The notes: generated by a model from the sequence alone, not told the origin. 35,510 nt of DNA from Rhodothermales bacterium (GCA_014879465.1 JACSSA010000076.1:1-35510), one strand, 5' to 3'; positions 1 through 8,717 are shown, counted from the first letter of the stretch. Translations and numbers: made by a program.

Positions 1-2
1 GG

Positions 3-1112
3 GCTGACCTCGGCTTTCAGGTGTTTCGCTTCATCACCGTGCGCGCGAGCCTTGCCGCGATCACGGCGCTGCTGATTGCGCTGGTGGTTGGGCGGCGCAT
101 CATCCGCTGGTTGCAAGCGCAGCAGATGGGCGAGCGCGTGCGCGAAGGCGTCGATGCCGGAGCCGTTAACCACGCCCACAAGGCCGGCACGCCCACGATG
201 GGCGGCGTCATCCTCCTGCTGGCCGTGCTCGGCTCGGCGCTGCTGTGGAGCGACCTCACCAACCTTTACGTCTGGCTTCCCATTCTGGCCACCGCGCTGA
301 TGGGAGCCGTAGGCTTCGCCGACGACTACATCAAGGTCGTCATGAAAGACAAAAAGGGCCTTGCGCCCCGCGTAAAGATCATCGGGCAGGTGGGTGTGGG
401 GCTGCTCGTGGGGCTGACGCTCTACTTCTTCGCTCCGACGCCGGCGGCCCGTACCCTCACGCAGCTGCCCTTCTACGGCACGTTCGACTTTGCGGTGCTG
501 ACCGATTGGATCGCGCCGGGTTTGGGGTGGATCGTGTACGTCCCGATGGTCGTCTTCGTGATGACGGCCATGACCAACGCCGTCAACCTCACCGACGGCC
601 TCGACGGGTTGGCGACGGGCGTGACGGCCTTCGTGGCGCTGGGCCTACTGGCGCTCGTGTACGTCTCCGGCAACGCCATCGCCGCCGATTTTCTCAACGT
701 GCTGTACCTGCCCGGAACCGGCGAACTGACGATTTTCGCCGCCGCGCTCGCGCTCGCGTGCTTCGGGTTTTTGTGGTTCAACGGCTACCCGGCAAGCGTT
801 TTTATGGGCGACACCGGCAGCCTCGCCCTCGGTGCGGCGGTGACGACGCTGGCGCTGTGCGTGCGCAAGGAGCTGCTGCTTCCCATCATGGGCATCGTCT
901 ACGTCGCCGAGACGCTGTCGGTCGTCCTTCAGACGTCCTACTTCAAGTACACGCGCAAGAAGACCGGCACGGGCAAGCGGATTTTCAAGATGGCGCCGCT
1001 GCACCACCACTTCGAGGCGTCGGGCCTGCACGAGGCCAAGATCGCCACGCGCTTCTGGATCGTCACCGCCATCGCCACCATCGCGGCCCTGCTCACGCTC
1101 CGGGCGCAGTAA
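3..1112 (+). CDS. mraY: MraY, phospho-N-acetylmuramoyl-pentapeptide transferase (5' end outside window)
   Basis: Transfers phospho-MurNAc-pentapeptide from UDP to undecaprenyl phosphate, making lipid I on the cytoplasmic side of the inner membrane. Visible signatures are the GTPTMGG stretch, the FADDYIKVV loop with the paired catalytic Asp residues, NAVNLTDGLDGLA, the VFMGDTGS loop and the PLHHHFE histidine triad near the C terminus. About ten hydrophobic segments fit the family. The frame is open to the left edge, and residues encoded before the GTG at 21 (GFQ, then VFRFITVRAS) align with the E. coli segment GFNVFSYLTFRA. So the GTG at 21 is probably internal, and roughly 15-20 residues lie upstream of the window. 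It is the first visible gene of the dcw cluster; murD starts 28 bp after its stop. Identity is certain from the motifs; only the start is missing. Confidence 0.97.
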   Translation, partial: ADLGFQVFRFITVRASLAAITALLIALVVGRRIIRWLQAQQMGERVREGVDAGAVNHAHKAGTPTMGGVILLLAVLGSALLWSDLTNLYVWLPILATALMGAVGFADDYIKVVMKDKKGLAPRVKIIGQVGVGLLVGLTLYFFAPTPAARTLTQLPFYGTFDFAVLTDWIAPGLGWIVYVPMVVFVMTAMTNAVNLTDGLDGLATGVTAFVALGLLALVYVSGNAIAADFLNVLYLPGTGELTIFAAALALACFGFLWFNGYPASVFMGDTGSLALGAAVTTLALCVRKELLLPIMGIVYVAETLSVVLQTSYFKYTRKKTGTGKRIFKMAPLHHHFEASGLHEAKIATRFWIVTAIATIAALLTLRAQ

Positions 1113-1140
1113 AGCCCATCCGTTTCCCCCGATTTCGTCC

Positions 1141-2529
1141 ATGACACCCTCCCAGCTTCAAGGCCAATCCATCACCGTCGTCGGCGCGGCGCGGTCGGGG
1201 CTTGCCGTGTCGCGGCTGTTGGCACGGGCGGGGGCGAAGGTGTTCTTGACCGATCGCGACGCCGCTGCCGAGGGCGTAGAAGCCGCCTTGGCCGCCGAGG
1301 GCATCGCCTACGAATTCGGCGGACACACCGAGCGGGCGCACCGCGCCGACCTTGCCGTCGTGTCGCCGGGCGTGCCCAGCACCGCGCCGCTCGTCGTCGC
1401 GCTTGCGCAGTCGGGCATCCCGGTGGCGAGCGAGATCGAGGTGGCGTCGTGGTTCTGCCGCGCGCCGATCGTAGCCATCACCGGCACCAACGGCAAGACC
1501 ACCACCACGAGCCTCACCGGCTACATCTTCCAGCAAGCCAGCACCGCCGACGGCCGCCCGCGCCGCGTCGCGGTGGCAGGCAACATCGGCTACCCGTTTG
1601 CCGACTCTGTGGACGACCTCACAGAAGACGACCTCGTGGTGCTGGAAGTGTCGTCGTTCCAGCTGGATCACATCCACACCTTCCGCCCGAAGGTGGGCGT
1701 GCTGCTCAACCTCACGCCCGACCACCTCGACCGTTACGGCTACGACTTCGCCCAGTACGCAGCGGCCAAGTACCGGCTGTTTGAAAACATGGGGCCGGGC
1801 GACACCCTGATCTACAACGCCGACGACGAGACCCTTGCCGGGATTGTGCCCGGTGCGGCGGCCTCGCGTGGCCTCCGCCTCGTTCCGATTTCGCTCGACG
1901 CCGACCCCGGCGGCGCGGACGCCGCCTTCGTGCGCGACCGCACCGTCGTGCTTCGCCTTCACGCCACCGAAGACGCGATCATGCCCACCGCTCAACTTGC
2001 CCTGCCAGGCCGTCACAACCTCTACAACAGCCTTGCCGCCGCCGTGGCTGCGCGGGTGATGGAGGTGCGCTCCGACGTGGTGCGCGAAAGCCTTGCCTCG
2101 TTCGAAGGCGTGCCGCACCGGCTGGAGTTCGTCCGTGAACTCGACAACGTGCGCTACATCAACGACTCCAAGGCCACGAACGTCAACGCCGTCTGGTACG
2201 CGCTCGAATCCTTCGACCAGCCCATCGTGCTCATCGCCGGGGGACGCGACAAAGGCAACGACTACGCCAGCCTGCGTCCGCTGCTGCGCGAAAAGGGCCG
2301 TGCCGTGATCGCACTGGGCGAGAGCGCGGCCAAGGTGGCCGAGGGACTGGGATCGGTGGTTCCGGCGGTGGAGATGGCCACGTCGATGGAAGAGGCCATC
2401 CGCCTCGCCCAAAAGCACGCCCAGCCCGGCGATGTGGTGCTGCTCAGCCCGGCCTGTGCCTCGTTCGATCTGTTCGACAACTACGAACACCGCGGCGACA
2501 CCTTCAAACGCCTCGTCCACGCGCTGTAG
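1141..2529 (+). CDS. murD: MurD, UDP-MurNAc-L-alanine--D-glutamate ligase
   Basis: Adds D-Glu to UDP-MurNAc-L-Ala with ATP in the cytoplasm, the second amino-acid step of the peptidoglycan precursor. At 462 residues it has the normal length. The N-terminal Rossmann-like domain opens with TVVGAARSGLAVS. The Mur-ligase P-loop GTNGKTTTT lies near residues 115-123, followed by VLEVSSFQLDHI and LTPDHLDRYG of the central ATPase domain. The third domain carries HRLEFV, YINDSKATN and LLSPACASFDLFDNYEHRGDTF, the MurD-specific ending. The ATG at 1141 is chosen because the homologous N terminus begins right there; no clear ribosome binding site is visible. It sits between mraY and ftsW, the classic dcw order. 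Confidence 0.98.
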   Translation: MTPSQLQGQSITVVGAARSGLAVSRLLARAGAKVFLTDRDAAAEGVEAALAAEGIAYEFGGHTERAHRADLAVVSPGVPSTAPLVVALAQSGIPVASEIEVASWFCRAPIVAITGTNGKTTTTSLTGYIFQQASTADGRPRRVAVAGNIGYPFADSVDDLTEDDLVVLEVSSFQLDHIHTFRPKVGVLLNLTPDHLDRYGYDFAQYAAAKYRLFENMGPGDTLIYNADDETLAGIVPGAAASRGLRLVPISLDADPGGADAAFVRDRTVVLRLHATEDAIMPTAQLALPGRHNLYNSLAAAVAARVMEVRSDVVRESLASFEGVPHRLEFVRELDNVRYINDSKATNVNAVWYALESFDQPIVLIAGGRDKGNDYASLRPLLREKGRAVIALGESAAKVAEGLGSVVPAVEMATSMEEAIRLAQKHAQPGDVVLLSPACASFDLFDNYEHRGDTFKRLVHAL

Positions 2530-2578
2530 GAGAAGGTCTTCGACCCTCCTTCGTCCCCTGGACTTCTCCCTTCGTCCG

Positions 2579-3727
2579 ATGTCCCTCGCCCTTCCGATCA
2601 AGAACCAGCCTACCGCCGACCGCACGGTCGTGCGGATCGTGTTTGTGCTGGCGGTCATCGGCATTATGGCGGTCTACAGCGCCCTCGCGTTTCTGGCCGA
2701 GACCAAGGCCGGCGGCGACCTCAACCGGCTGCTGCTGCGCCACGTCACGTTCGTCGGCGGCGGCCTTGCGGCGATGCTGGTGCTGAGCCGGATCGATTAC
2801 AAGTGGACGGAGCGCTTCGCCAAGATCGGCCTCATCGGCTCGATTTTGCTGCTTGTGGGCGTTCTGATCACCGGTGTGGCTGCCAAGGGCGCGACGCGCT
2901 GGATTCGGTTTGGGACGGTCGGCTTCCAGCCGTCGGATTTTGCGCGGTTCTTTCTCATCTGCTATGTGTCGGTGCTCGTGGCCCGCAAGCAGACCTACAT
3001 CAAGGACTTCAAGCGTGGTTTTCTGCCCATTCTTGCATGGATCGGCGTAACCGTGGCGCTCATCGGCTCGCAAAACCTCTCAACCGCGCTGCTGCTGCTC
3101 GCCACCACGCTCACCATCTGCTTTATTGGGCAGGTGAGTCTTCCTCAGTTGAGCCTGCTTGTCGTGGGCGGCCTGCTGCTTGGCGGGACGATGCTGATGT
3201 TCTCACCGGCGCGCGCTGCCCGGGTGGAGAACCAGTTGGGCATGCGCATCTTCTCGCATACGGACTCCACCCAAGTGTTTGACGACGCGGGCGAGGGGTA
3301 CCAAGGGCGGCAGGCCGAGATCGCCTTTGCCATGGGAGGCCTGGGCGGCGTAGGGCCGGGCAAGGGCATTCAGCGCGACTTCCTCCCCGAGGCCTACAAC
3401 GACTTCATCTATGCCATCATCGGCGAGGAGTACGGCAGCGTGGTGGCCGTCGTGCTGCTGACGATGTTCCTGCTGCTGCTCTACCGAGGCTTCCGGCGGA
3501 TCGCCTTCGTCGCCCGCGATCCGCTCGGCTATTTCCTCGCCATCGGATTGACGACGACGCTCGTGCTCTACGGGTTCGTCCACGCAGGCGTCAACCTCGG
3601 GCTGTTCCCCGTCACCGGGCTTCCGATGCCGTTCGTGTCGTTCGGCGGCTCCTCGCTCGTCACGTCTGGGGCGATGGTGGGCGTGCTGCTCAACGTTTCG
3701 CGCCATCGCGTCCAAGCTGCTTCCTAA
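2579..3727 (+). CDS. ftsW: FtsW, SEDS-family septal peptidoglycan glycosyltransferase
   Basis: SEDS protein that polymerises lipid II into septal glycan strands together with a class B PBP. From the ATG at 2579 it is 382 residues, typical for FtsW. The frame is open further upstream into murD, but that extension is a shadow of murD and has no FtsW homology. Visible family signatures: ATRWIRFG and FQPSDFAR after the early membrane helices, SQNLSTALLL, GYQGRQAEIAFAMGG, the DFIYAIIGEEYG loop with the SEDS Asp near residue 275, and the C-terminal block LPMPFVSFGGSSLVTSGAMVG. About ten hydrophobic helices are present. Location between murD and murG, and the length, favour FtsW over RodA. murG follows after 7 bp. 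Confidence 0.96.
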   Translation: MSLALPIKNQPTADRTVVRIVFVLAVIGIMAVYSALAFLAETKAGGDLNRLLLRHVTFVGGGLAAMLVLSRIDYKWTERFAKIGLIGSILLLVGVLITGVAAKGATRWIRFGTVGFQPSDFARFFLICYVSVLVARKQTYIKDFKRGFLPILAWIGVTVALIGSQNLSTALLLLATTLTICFIGQVSLPQLSLLVVGGLLLGGTMLMFSPARAARVENQLGMRIFSHTDSTQVFDDAGEGYQGRQAEIAFAMGGLGGVGPGKGIQRDFLPEAYNDFIYAIIGEEYGSVVAVVLLTMFLLLLYRGFRRIAFVARDPLGYFLAIGLTTTLVLYGFVHAGVNLGLFPVTGLPMPFVSFGGSSLVTSGAMVGVLLNVSRHRVQAAS

Positions 3728-3734
3728 TCGACCC

Positions 3735-4907
3735 TTGCCTCCTTCCCTGTCCTCTGCCCTGCTCGCTCCTGCGGCTCCTGCGCCGACCGGCTCTGCCGGC
3801 CGGCCGGTGCGCGTGCTGTTTGCGGCAGGCGGTACGGGCGGGCACGTCTACCCGGCCATTGCCATCGCCGACGCGCTGCGCGCGCTGCGCCCCGACGCCG
3901 ACATTCGGTTTGCGGGAACGGAGGGGCGGATGGAGGCCGAGGCGGTTCCGAAGGCGGGCTATCCGCTCGACTTCGTCCCGGCGGTGCCGCTGCCGCGTTC
4001 GCTCTCGATGGATCTCGTGCGCTTTCCGGGGCGGCTCTTCGGTGCGCTGCGCAAGGCCCGAGCGCTGGTGCACGGCTTCCAGCCGGATGTGGCCGTCGGG
4101 ACGGGCGGCTACGTTTCGGGGCCGGTGCTCTGGGCAGCCCATCGGGCAGATGTGCCGGTGGTGATCCAAGAGCAAAACGCCTATGCCGGACTGACCAACC
4201 GGCTGCTCGGACGGATTGCCACCGAAGTCCACGTCGCCTTTGAGGAGGCCGCTGCCGCCTTCGCTCACGACAAGGTGACGGTGAGCGGCAATCCGGTGCG
4301 CGAGATGCTGCTCGACGGCGACCGTGAGGCCCGCCGCGCCGAGGGCCGTGCGCTCTTTGGCATTCCCGACGAAGCCCCGGTGCTGCTGGCGTTTGGCGGA
4401 AGCCTCGGGGCGCAGCGCCTCAACGAGGCGTTTGTGGACGCTTTTCCTCGCCTGCTCGATGCCTTGCCCGATGCGCACATCGTCTGGGCCACCGGCCCGC
4501 GCTACTTCGACCGCGTCAACGCGGCGGTGCAGCACCCGCGCTTGCACGCGGTGGCCTACCTCGACCGGATGGATCTCGCCTACGCCGCCGCCGACCTCGT
4601 CGTGGCGCGGGCGGGGGCCATCACCTGCTCGGAACTGATGGTGACGGGCACGCCGTCGGTGCTTGTGCCCTCGCCCAACGTGGCCGACGACCATCAGACG
4701 CACAACGCCCGCGCCCTCGAACGCGCCGATGCGGCGGTGCTGCTGCCCGAAACGGCCTTGCATCACCTCGTCGAGACGCTCGCCGCCTTGCTGGTAGACG
4801 ACGCTCGCCGCGTCCACATGAGCCGTTCCGCTCGCGGCCTCGCCCGCATCTCCGCTGCCCGCGTCATCGCCTCCCGCATCCTTGCGCTGGCCGACGCCTC
4901 CCGCTGA
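3735..4907 (+). CDS. murG: MurG, undecaprenyl-PP-MurNAc-pentapeptide GlcNAc transferase
   Basis: Adds GlcNAc to lipid I, producing lipid II at the inner face of the cytoplasmic membrane (GT-B fold). Three glycine-rich loops are clear: GGTGGHVYPA, TGGYVSGPV and FGGSLGAQRLNE. EQNAYAGLTNRLLGR and the DDHQTHNARALE motif complete the family pattern. The start is uncertain. The longest form begins with TTG at 3735, 7 bp after the ftsW stop, and gives 390 residues with a Pro/Ala-rich 24-residue leader. A GTG at 3807 would start directly before VLFAAGGTGGH and give 366 residues, closer to usual MurG length. No Shine-Dalgarno sequence decides between them. murC follows almost directly. Confidence 0.97.
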   Translation: MPPSLSSALLAPAAPAPTGSAGRPVRVLFAAGGTGGHVYPAIAIADALRALRPDADIRFAGTEGRMEAEAVPKAGYPLDFVPAVPLPRSLSMDLVRFPGRLFGALRKARALVHGFQPDVAVGTGGYVSGPVLWAAHRADVPVVIQEQNAYAGLTNRLLGRIATEVHVAFEEAAAAFAHDKVTVSGNPVREMLLDGDREARRAEGRALFGIPDEAPVLLAFGGSLGAQRLNEAFVDAFPRLLDALPDAHIVWATGPRYFDRVNAAVQHPRLHAVAYLDRMDLAYAAADLVVARAGAITCSELMVTGTPSVLVPSPNVADDHQTHNARALERADAAVLLPETALHHLVETLAALLVDDARRVHMSRSARGLARISAARVIASRILALADASR

Positions 4908-4923
4908 TTTTCTGCCCGAACCC

Positions 4924-6345
4924 GTGTCTCAACCCCTTCGCTCGCTTCCGTTTGGCCGCACCCGAACCCTCCACATGGTGGGCATCGGCGGCATCGGCAT
5001 GAGCAGCATCGCGCAGGTGCTGCTGGCCCGCGGCTACACCGTCACCGGGTCGGACGCCAAGAAGTCGGACGTCACCGACCGCCTCGAACAGCTGGGCGCG
5101 ACGGTCTACGAAGGCCACGACGCCGCGCACGTGGGCGATGCCGACGTCGTCGTCTATTCGTCTGCCGTCAAAGTCAACGACAATCCGGAGACGCTGGAGG
5201 CGCGCCGCCGCCGCATTCCGCTCATCGGCCGGCCCGTGATGCTCGGCGAGCTGATGCGCCTCAAGCAAGGCGTCGGCATTGCCGGTACGCACGGCAAAAC
5301 GACGACCACGAGCATGGCCGGGCTGATGCTCTCGAAGGCAGGCTTCGACCCGACCATCATCGTCGGCGGCAAGGTGGCGGCCTTCGGCGGAAGCAACGCC
5401 GTGGCAGGCGAGGGCGACCTGATCGTGATCGAGGCCGACGAGTACGACCGCACCTTCCTGCGCCTCACGCCGGTGTACGCCGTCGTCACCAACATCGAGG
5501 CCGATCACCTCGACATCTACCGCGACCTCGACGACATCAAGGACGCCTTTGCGCAGTACGCCGCGTCGGTGCCGTTCTTTGGCGCGGCCATTCTGTGCCT
5601 TGACGACGCGAACGTGCAGGATCTGATCCCGCAACTCGCCGACCGGCGGGTGATCACCTACGGCACGACCCGGCAGGCCGATCTCCGCGCCGACCGCATC
5701 CGCCGCGAAGACGACCGCACCCGCTTCGACGTGCTCTGGCACGGCGTGAGCCTCGGGGAAGCGGCGCTGCACGCGCCCGGTCTCCACAACGTCCGCAACG
5801 CGCTGGCCGCCATCGCCGTGGGCCTCGAACTCGAAGTGCCGTTCGCCACCATCGCCGAGGCGTTGGAAGCGTTCACCGGCGTCGAGCGCCGTTTCCAAGT
5901 GATCGGCGAAGCCGACGGCGTGCTCGTCGTGGACGACTACGCGCACCACCCGACCGAAATCCGCGCCACGCTCGACGCCGCCACCACCGCCTACCGCGAC
6001 CGGCGCATCGTGGCCGTCTTCCAGCCGCACCTCTACAGCCGCACCCGCGACCTGCTCGACGACTTCGCCCACGCCTTCGGCGACGCCGACGTGCTGGTGA
6101 TGACCGACATCTATCCGGCTCGCGAGCAGCCAATTCCGGGCGTGACCGGCGCAGGCTTGGCCGAGCGCACCCGCACGCTCGGCCACCGCGACGTGCGGTT
6201 CGTGGAAGACAAGGCCGCGTTGCCCGCCTACCTCGCCGAAATCTGCCGCGAAGGCGACCTGGTGGTTACCATGGGCGCGGGCGACATTCACCGCTACGGC
6301 AAGCAGTTTCACCAGCAGCGCCTTGCGGGCGGAGGCACGCCATGA
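4924..6345 (+). CDS. murC: MurC, UDP-N-acetylmuramate--L-alanine ligase
   Basis: Attaches L-Ala to UDP-MurNAc with ATP, the first peptide step of precursor synthesis. The N-terminal nucleotide-binding loop HMVGIGGIGMSSIA, the SSAVK segment, the P-loop GTHGKTTTTS (near residues 121-130), the IEADEYDRTFL acidic block, VTNIEADHLDIY and the third-domain VVDDYAHHPTEI and FQPHLYSRTRDL motifs are all present. The GTG at 4924 (473 residues) is preferred because it lies 16 bp after the murG stop and gives a normal N terminus. A TTG at 4882 would overlap murG and add 14 unconserved residues. The stop overlaps the ftsQ start as ATGA, so translation of the two is probably coupled. No murB or ddl gene separates murC from ftsQ, unlike E. 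coli. Confidence 0.98.
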   Translation: MSQPLRSLPFGRTRTLHMVGIGGIGMSSIAQVLLARGYTVTGSDAKKSDVTDRLEQLGATVYEGHDAAHVGDADVVVYSSAVKVNDNPETLEARRRRIPLIGRPVMLGELMRLKQGVGIAGTHGKTTTTSMAGLMLSKAGFDPTIIVGGKVAAFGGSNAVAGEGDLIVIEADEYDRTFLRLTPVYAVVTNIEADHLDIYRDLDDIKDAFAQYAASVPFFGAAILCLDDANVQDLIPQLADRRVITYGTTRQADLRADRIRREDDRTRFDVLWHGVSLGEAALHAPGLHNVRNALAAIAVGLELEVPFATIAEALEAFTGVERRFQVIGEADGVLVVDDYAHHPTEIRATLDAATTAYRDRRIVAVFQPHLYSRTRDLLDDFAHAFGDADVLVMTDIYPAREQPIPGVTGAGLAERTRTLGHRDVRFVEDKAALPAYLAEICREGDLVVTMGAGDIHRYGKQFHQQRLAGGGTP

Positions 6346-7157
6346 AGATCAAAACCCGTCGCTGGATTTGGGCGGTTGCTTCGGTGCTGGCTGTGGCTGC
6401 GCTGACGGGCGGAGGCGTCTATCTGTGGACGCGCCCGGTGGTGCGGGTGGAGGTGCGCGGGGCCTCGCACGCGCTGCCCGGCGAACTGGTCCGGCTGGTG
6501 GACGTGCGCGTGGGCGAGCGTCTCTACGGCCTCAACCCCGAACGGCTGGCCGACCGCGTGATGCGGCATCCGTGGGTGCGCACCGCCGACGTGCTTCGGC
6601 TGCCCAACGGCGTCGTCCGGATTGCCGTTGAAGAGCGTACGCCCGTGGCACTCGTGTACGAGGGCAACCGCCCAGCCGCCTACCTCGACGCTGCCGGGTA
6701 CGCGATGCCCGTTCTGCGCGTGGAGCCGTACGACGTGCCGCTCGTGCGCGGACGCATTCTTCCGGCCAATCTTACCCAGCCAGCGCCGCTCGTGCCCGTG
6801 CGCGACCTCGCCGCGAGCCTCGCCACCCTCTCGCCCGACGCCAATGCCCTCGTCTCCGATCTGTTGGTGGATGCACGCGGCGACGTGACGCTCCGCACCG
6901 TGGCCGCTCCGGGCGGCGATCCGCTGCGTGTGCGGCTTGGCCGCGGCGACTACGATGCCAAGTTCGACGCGCTCGTGCGCTTCTGGCACCGCGCCGTTCT
7001 CACCCGCCCCACCCGCCGCTTCGACGTTGTGGACCTGCGCTTCGCCGGGCAGATCGTCACCCGCGAGGCGGAGCGTGGCACGCCCTTTCCCGATAGTCTC
7101 CGCGCCGACAGCGCCGCGGTTGCTCTTCCTTCAACTCCTCCCCTTTCCTCACCCTGA
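6342..7157 (+). CDS. ftsQ: FtsQ/DivIB-type cell division protein
   Basis: Bitopic divisome scaffold linking the FtsB/FtsL complex to the septal synthases. The 271-residue protein has a short basic cytoplasmic tail (MKIKTRR), one membrane helix at about 8-28, then a POTRA-like segment starting VVRVEVRGASHALPGELV and running through GERLYGLNPERLADRVMRHPWVRTADV, and EERTPVALV, which match the FtsQ pattern. Sequence conservation in this family is low, so the call rests on topology, the POTRA pattern and the position between murC and ftsA. The ATG overlaps the murC stop (ATGA). The C-terminal 30 residues are Ser/Pro/Ala-rich and probably disordered. Downstream is a 115-bp gap with a hairpin before ftsA, the first sizeable gap in the cluster. 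Confidence 0.88.
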   Translation: MKIKTRRWIWAVASVLAVAALTGGGVYLWTRPVVRVEVRGASHALPGELVRLVDVRVGERLYGLNPERLADRVMRHPWVRTADVLRLPNGVVRIAVEERTPVALVYEGNRPAAYLDAAGYAMPVLRVEPYDVPLVRGRILPANLTQPAPLVPVRDLAASLATLSPDANALVSDLLVDARGDVTLRTVAAPGGDPLRVRLGRGDYDAKFDALVRFWHRAVLTRPTRRFDVVDLRFAGQIVTREAERGTPFPDSLRADSAAVALPSTPPLSSP

Positions 7158-7238
7158 CGCGAACGCGGGCTCCTCGGCTTGGCCATCGAACGCCCACCCG
7201 GAAGCCCCTGTGCGCGCCAACTCGCTCCCCATCCATCC

Positions 7239-7254
7239 ACGCCGCCTGCGGCGT
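7239..7254 (+). terminator. Short hairpin in the ftsQ-ftsA gap, possible attenuator
   Basis: ACGCCG (7239-7244) and CGGCGT (7249-7254) form a 6-bp stem with a CCTG loop, followed by CTTTCC. It sits 81 bp after the ftsQ stop and 18 bp before the ftsA ATG. The stem is short and the tail only weakly T-rich, so partial termination or an RNA-processing signal is possible but unproven. Confidence 0.3.
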
Positions 7255-7272
7255 CTTTCCCCACCTGTTGTT

Positions 7273-8613
7273 ATGAGCGAACGTATCGTTGTCGGTGTCG
7301 ACATCGGCACCACCAAGATCTGCGCCATCGTCGCCTCCGCCGACGAGACCGGGCGTGTCAACATTCTCGGCGTCGGCATGGCCGAGTCCGATGGCATCAA
7401 CCGTGGCGTTGTGGTCAATATCGACCGCACCGTCGAGTCGGTTAAGAAGGCCGTGTCCGAGGCCGAGCGCGTCGCGGGCGTGCAGGTCAAGAGCGTGATC
7501 GTTGGCATCGCCGGCGACCACATCCACTCCGACCAGAGCCGAGGCGTCATCACCGTGTCCAACCGCAACGGCGAAATCACTACCGCCGACGTGCACCGCC
7601 TCATCGAGGACACGAAGAACGTGGCGATGCCGTCCGACCGCAGCATCCTCCACGTCATCCCGCAGGAGTTCATCGTGGACGGCCAAGACGGCGTGGCCGA
7701 CCCGGTCGGCATGTCGGGCGTGCGCCTTGAGGCCAACGTCCACATTATCACCGGGCTGATCTCGGCGGCCAAGAACATTCACCGCTGCATCGAAAAGGCG
7801 GGCTACGAAGTGGCCGACCTCGTGCTCGAACCGCTGGCCTCGTCGTACGCCGTGCTGCATCCCGACGAGAAGGAAGTCGGCGTGGCGCTCATCGACATCG
7901 GCGGCGGCACCACCGACGTGGCCGTGTTCGAAGACCACACGATCCGTCACACCGCCGTGATCGCCGTGGCGGGCAGCAAAGTCACCGACGACATCCGCAA
8001 GGGGCTTGGCGTGATGCGCGATCAGGCCGAGCGACTCAAGCATCGATTTGGAAGTGCGTTGGTTGACCGGACGCCGGACGAAGAGATTATGATTCCCGGC
8101 ATCGGCGGGCGTCCCGAGAAGACGGTGTCGCGCACGGTGTTGGCGCAGATCATCCAGCCGCGTCTCGAAGAGATCCTCGAAATCGCCGCGCACGAGATCA
8201 AGCGCTCCGGATACGGGCGTCACCTGTCGGCAGGTGTGGTGCTCACCGGCGGCGGCTCGCTCATCCCCGGCACCGCCGAACTGGCCGCCGACATTATGGG
8301 CATCGAAGCCCGCGTGGGCCAGCCGATGGGGCTGACCGGCGGGATGGTGGCCGAAGTGTCGGATCCCAAGTTCGCCACGGCCGTCGGCCTCATCCTCTAC
8401 GGCCTGCGTCCGGAGGCCATCGGCGGCGCGCCGATTGATCGGGTGATGGGGCTGCGCGAGGAGCGGCCTGCCGCGCCGACGCGTGCGACCGTTTCGCAGC
8501 ACGACGGCGAGCACGAGCTGTACGACGAGGAGGGCGAGGCGCAGGCCGCTGAGGGGCGCACCAAGTTCGCCAACCTGATGGACCGCTTCCGCGGGTTTAT
8601 GGACGAGTTCTAA
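7273..8613 (+). CDS. ftsA: FtsA, actin-like membrane tether of the Z ring
   Basis: Actin-fold ATPase that anchors FtsZ filaments to the inner membrane and recruits the divisome. From the ATG at 7273 it has 446 residues. N-terminal phosphate-1 loop VVGVDIGTTKICAIV, the LHVIPQEF and GMSGVRLEANVHIIT segments of the 1C domain, phosphate-2 loop LIDIGGGTTDVAVFEDHTI, and the adenosine motif GVVLTGGGSLIPG are all clear. The last 15 residues (FANLMDRFRGFMDEF) form an amphipathic helix, the expected membrane-targeting sequence, after an acidic variable linker. The frame is open upstream into ftsQ, but that part is a shadow. No Shine-Dalgarno sequence is seen. It lies directly before ftsZ, with a 104-bp regulatory-looking gap between them. 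Confidence 0.98.
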   Translation: MSERIVVGVDIGTTKICAIVASADETGRVNILGVGMAESDGINRGVVVNIDRTVESVKKAVSEAERVAGVQVKSVIVGIAGDHIHSDQSRGVITVSNRNGEITTADVHRLIEDTKNVAMPSDRSILHVIPQEFIVDGQDGVADPVGMSGVRLEANVHIITGLISAAKNIHRCIEKAGYEVADLVLEPLASSYAVLHPDEKEVGVALIDIGGGTTDVAVFEDHTIRHTAVIAVAGSKVTDDIRKGLGVMRDQAERLKHRFGSALVDRTPDEEIMIPGIGGRPEKTVSRTVLAQIIQPRLEEILEIAAHEIKRSGYGRHLSAGVVLTGGGSLIPGTAELAADIMGIEARVGQPMGLTGGMVAEVSDPKFATAVGLILYGLRPEAIGGAPIDRVMGLREERPAAPTRATVSQHDGEHELYDEEGEAQAAEGRTKFANLMDRFRGFMDEF

Positions 8614-8621
8614 CCCGTTAT

Positions 8622-8644
8622 GCCCTGCGGAGGCCCCGCAGGGC
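8622..8644 (+). terminator. Perfect 9-bp hairpin after ftsA
   Basis: GCCCTGCGG (8622-8630) pairs perfectly with CCGCAGGGC (8636-8644) around a 5-nt loop, beginning 8 bp after the ftsA stop. No run of T follows, so it is a weak intrinsic terminator at best; it may be an attenuator or an RNA-stability hairpin isolating ftsZ expression from the upstream cluster. Confidence 0.45.
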
Positions 8645-8650
8645 CGTCAC

Positions 8651-8699
8651 TTATCCACAATCGCTCGCAGCGCATATCTGCACGGTTACCTTATCCACC
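8651..8699 (+). promoter_or_regulatory. Two DnaA-box-like 9-mers upstream of ftsZ
   Basis: TTATCCACA at 8651-8659 matches the consensus DnaA box exactly. TTATCCACC at 8691-8699 differs only at the last base. They are in the same orientation, 40 bp start to start (about four helical turns), and lie 67 and 27 bp before the ftsZ ATG. The second overlaps the candidate -10-like TTACCTT at 8686-8692. DnaA is known to act as a transcription factor elsewhere; binding here is inference. Another exact copy occurs on the other strand inside a coding region at 22552-22560, so a match alone is not proof. Confidence 0.45.
8686..8692 (+). promoter_or_regulatory. Candidate core promoter element of ftsZ (TTACCTT)
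   Basis: TTACCTT ends 25 nt before the ftsZ ATG at 8718. The same heptamer stands 25-26 nt before two other start codons in this window (11732 minus and 11828 plus). It resembles the first six positions of the Bacteroidota -7 consensus TAnnTTTG. No convincing TTG-type upstream element is visible at the expected distance, so this is a weak call. Confidence 0.35.
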
Positions 8700-8717
8700 T
8701 TCGCATTTTTGGGGCAG

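Noticed and set aside
2579-3727. RodA instead of FtsW
   Set aside because: The position between murD and murG and the 382-residue length fit FtsW; RodA genes normally sit with mreBCD/pbp2.
4864-6312. Long open frame on the strand opposite murC (and similar ones opposite murD, ftsA, atpA, lysS and the M28 gene)
   Set aside because: They mirror the codons of well-identified genes, have skewed Arg/His/Ala-rich composition and no family match. They are by-products of high GC.
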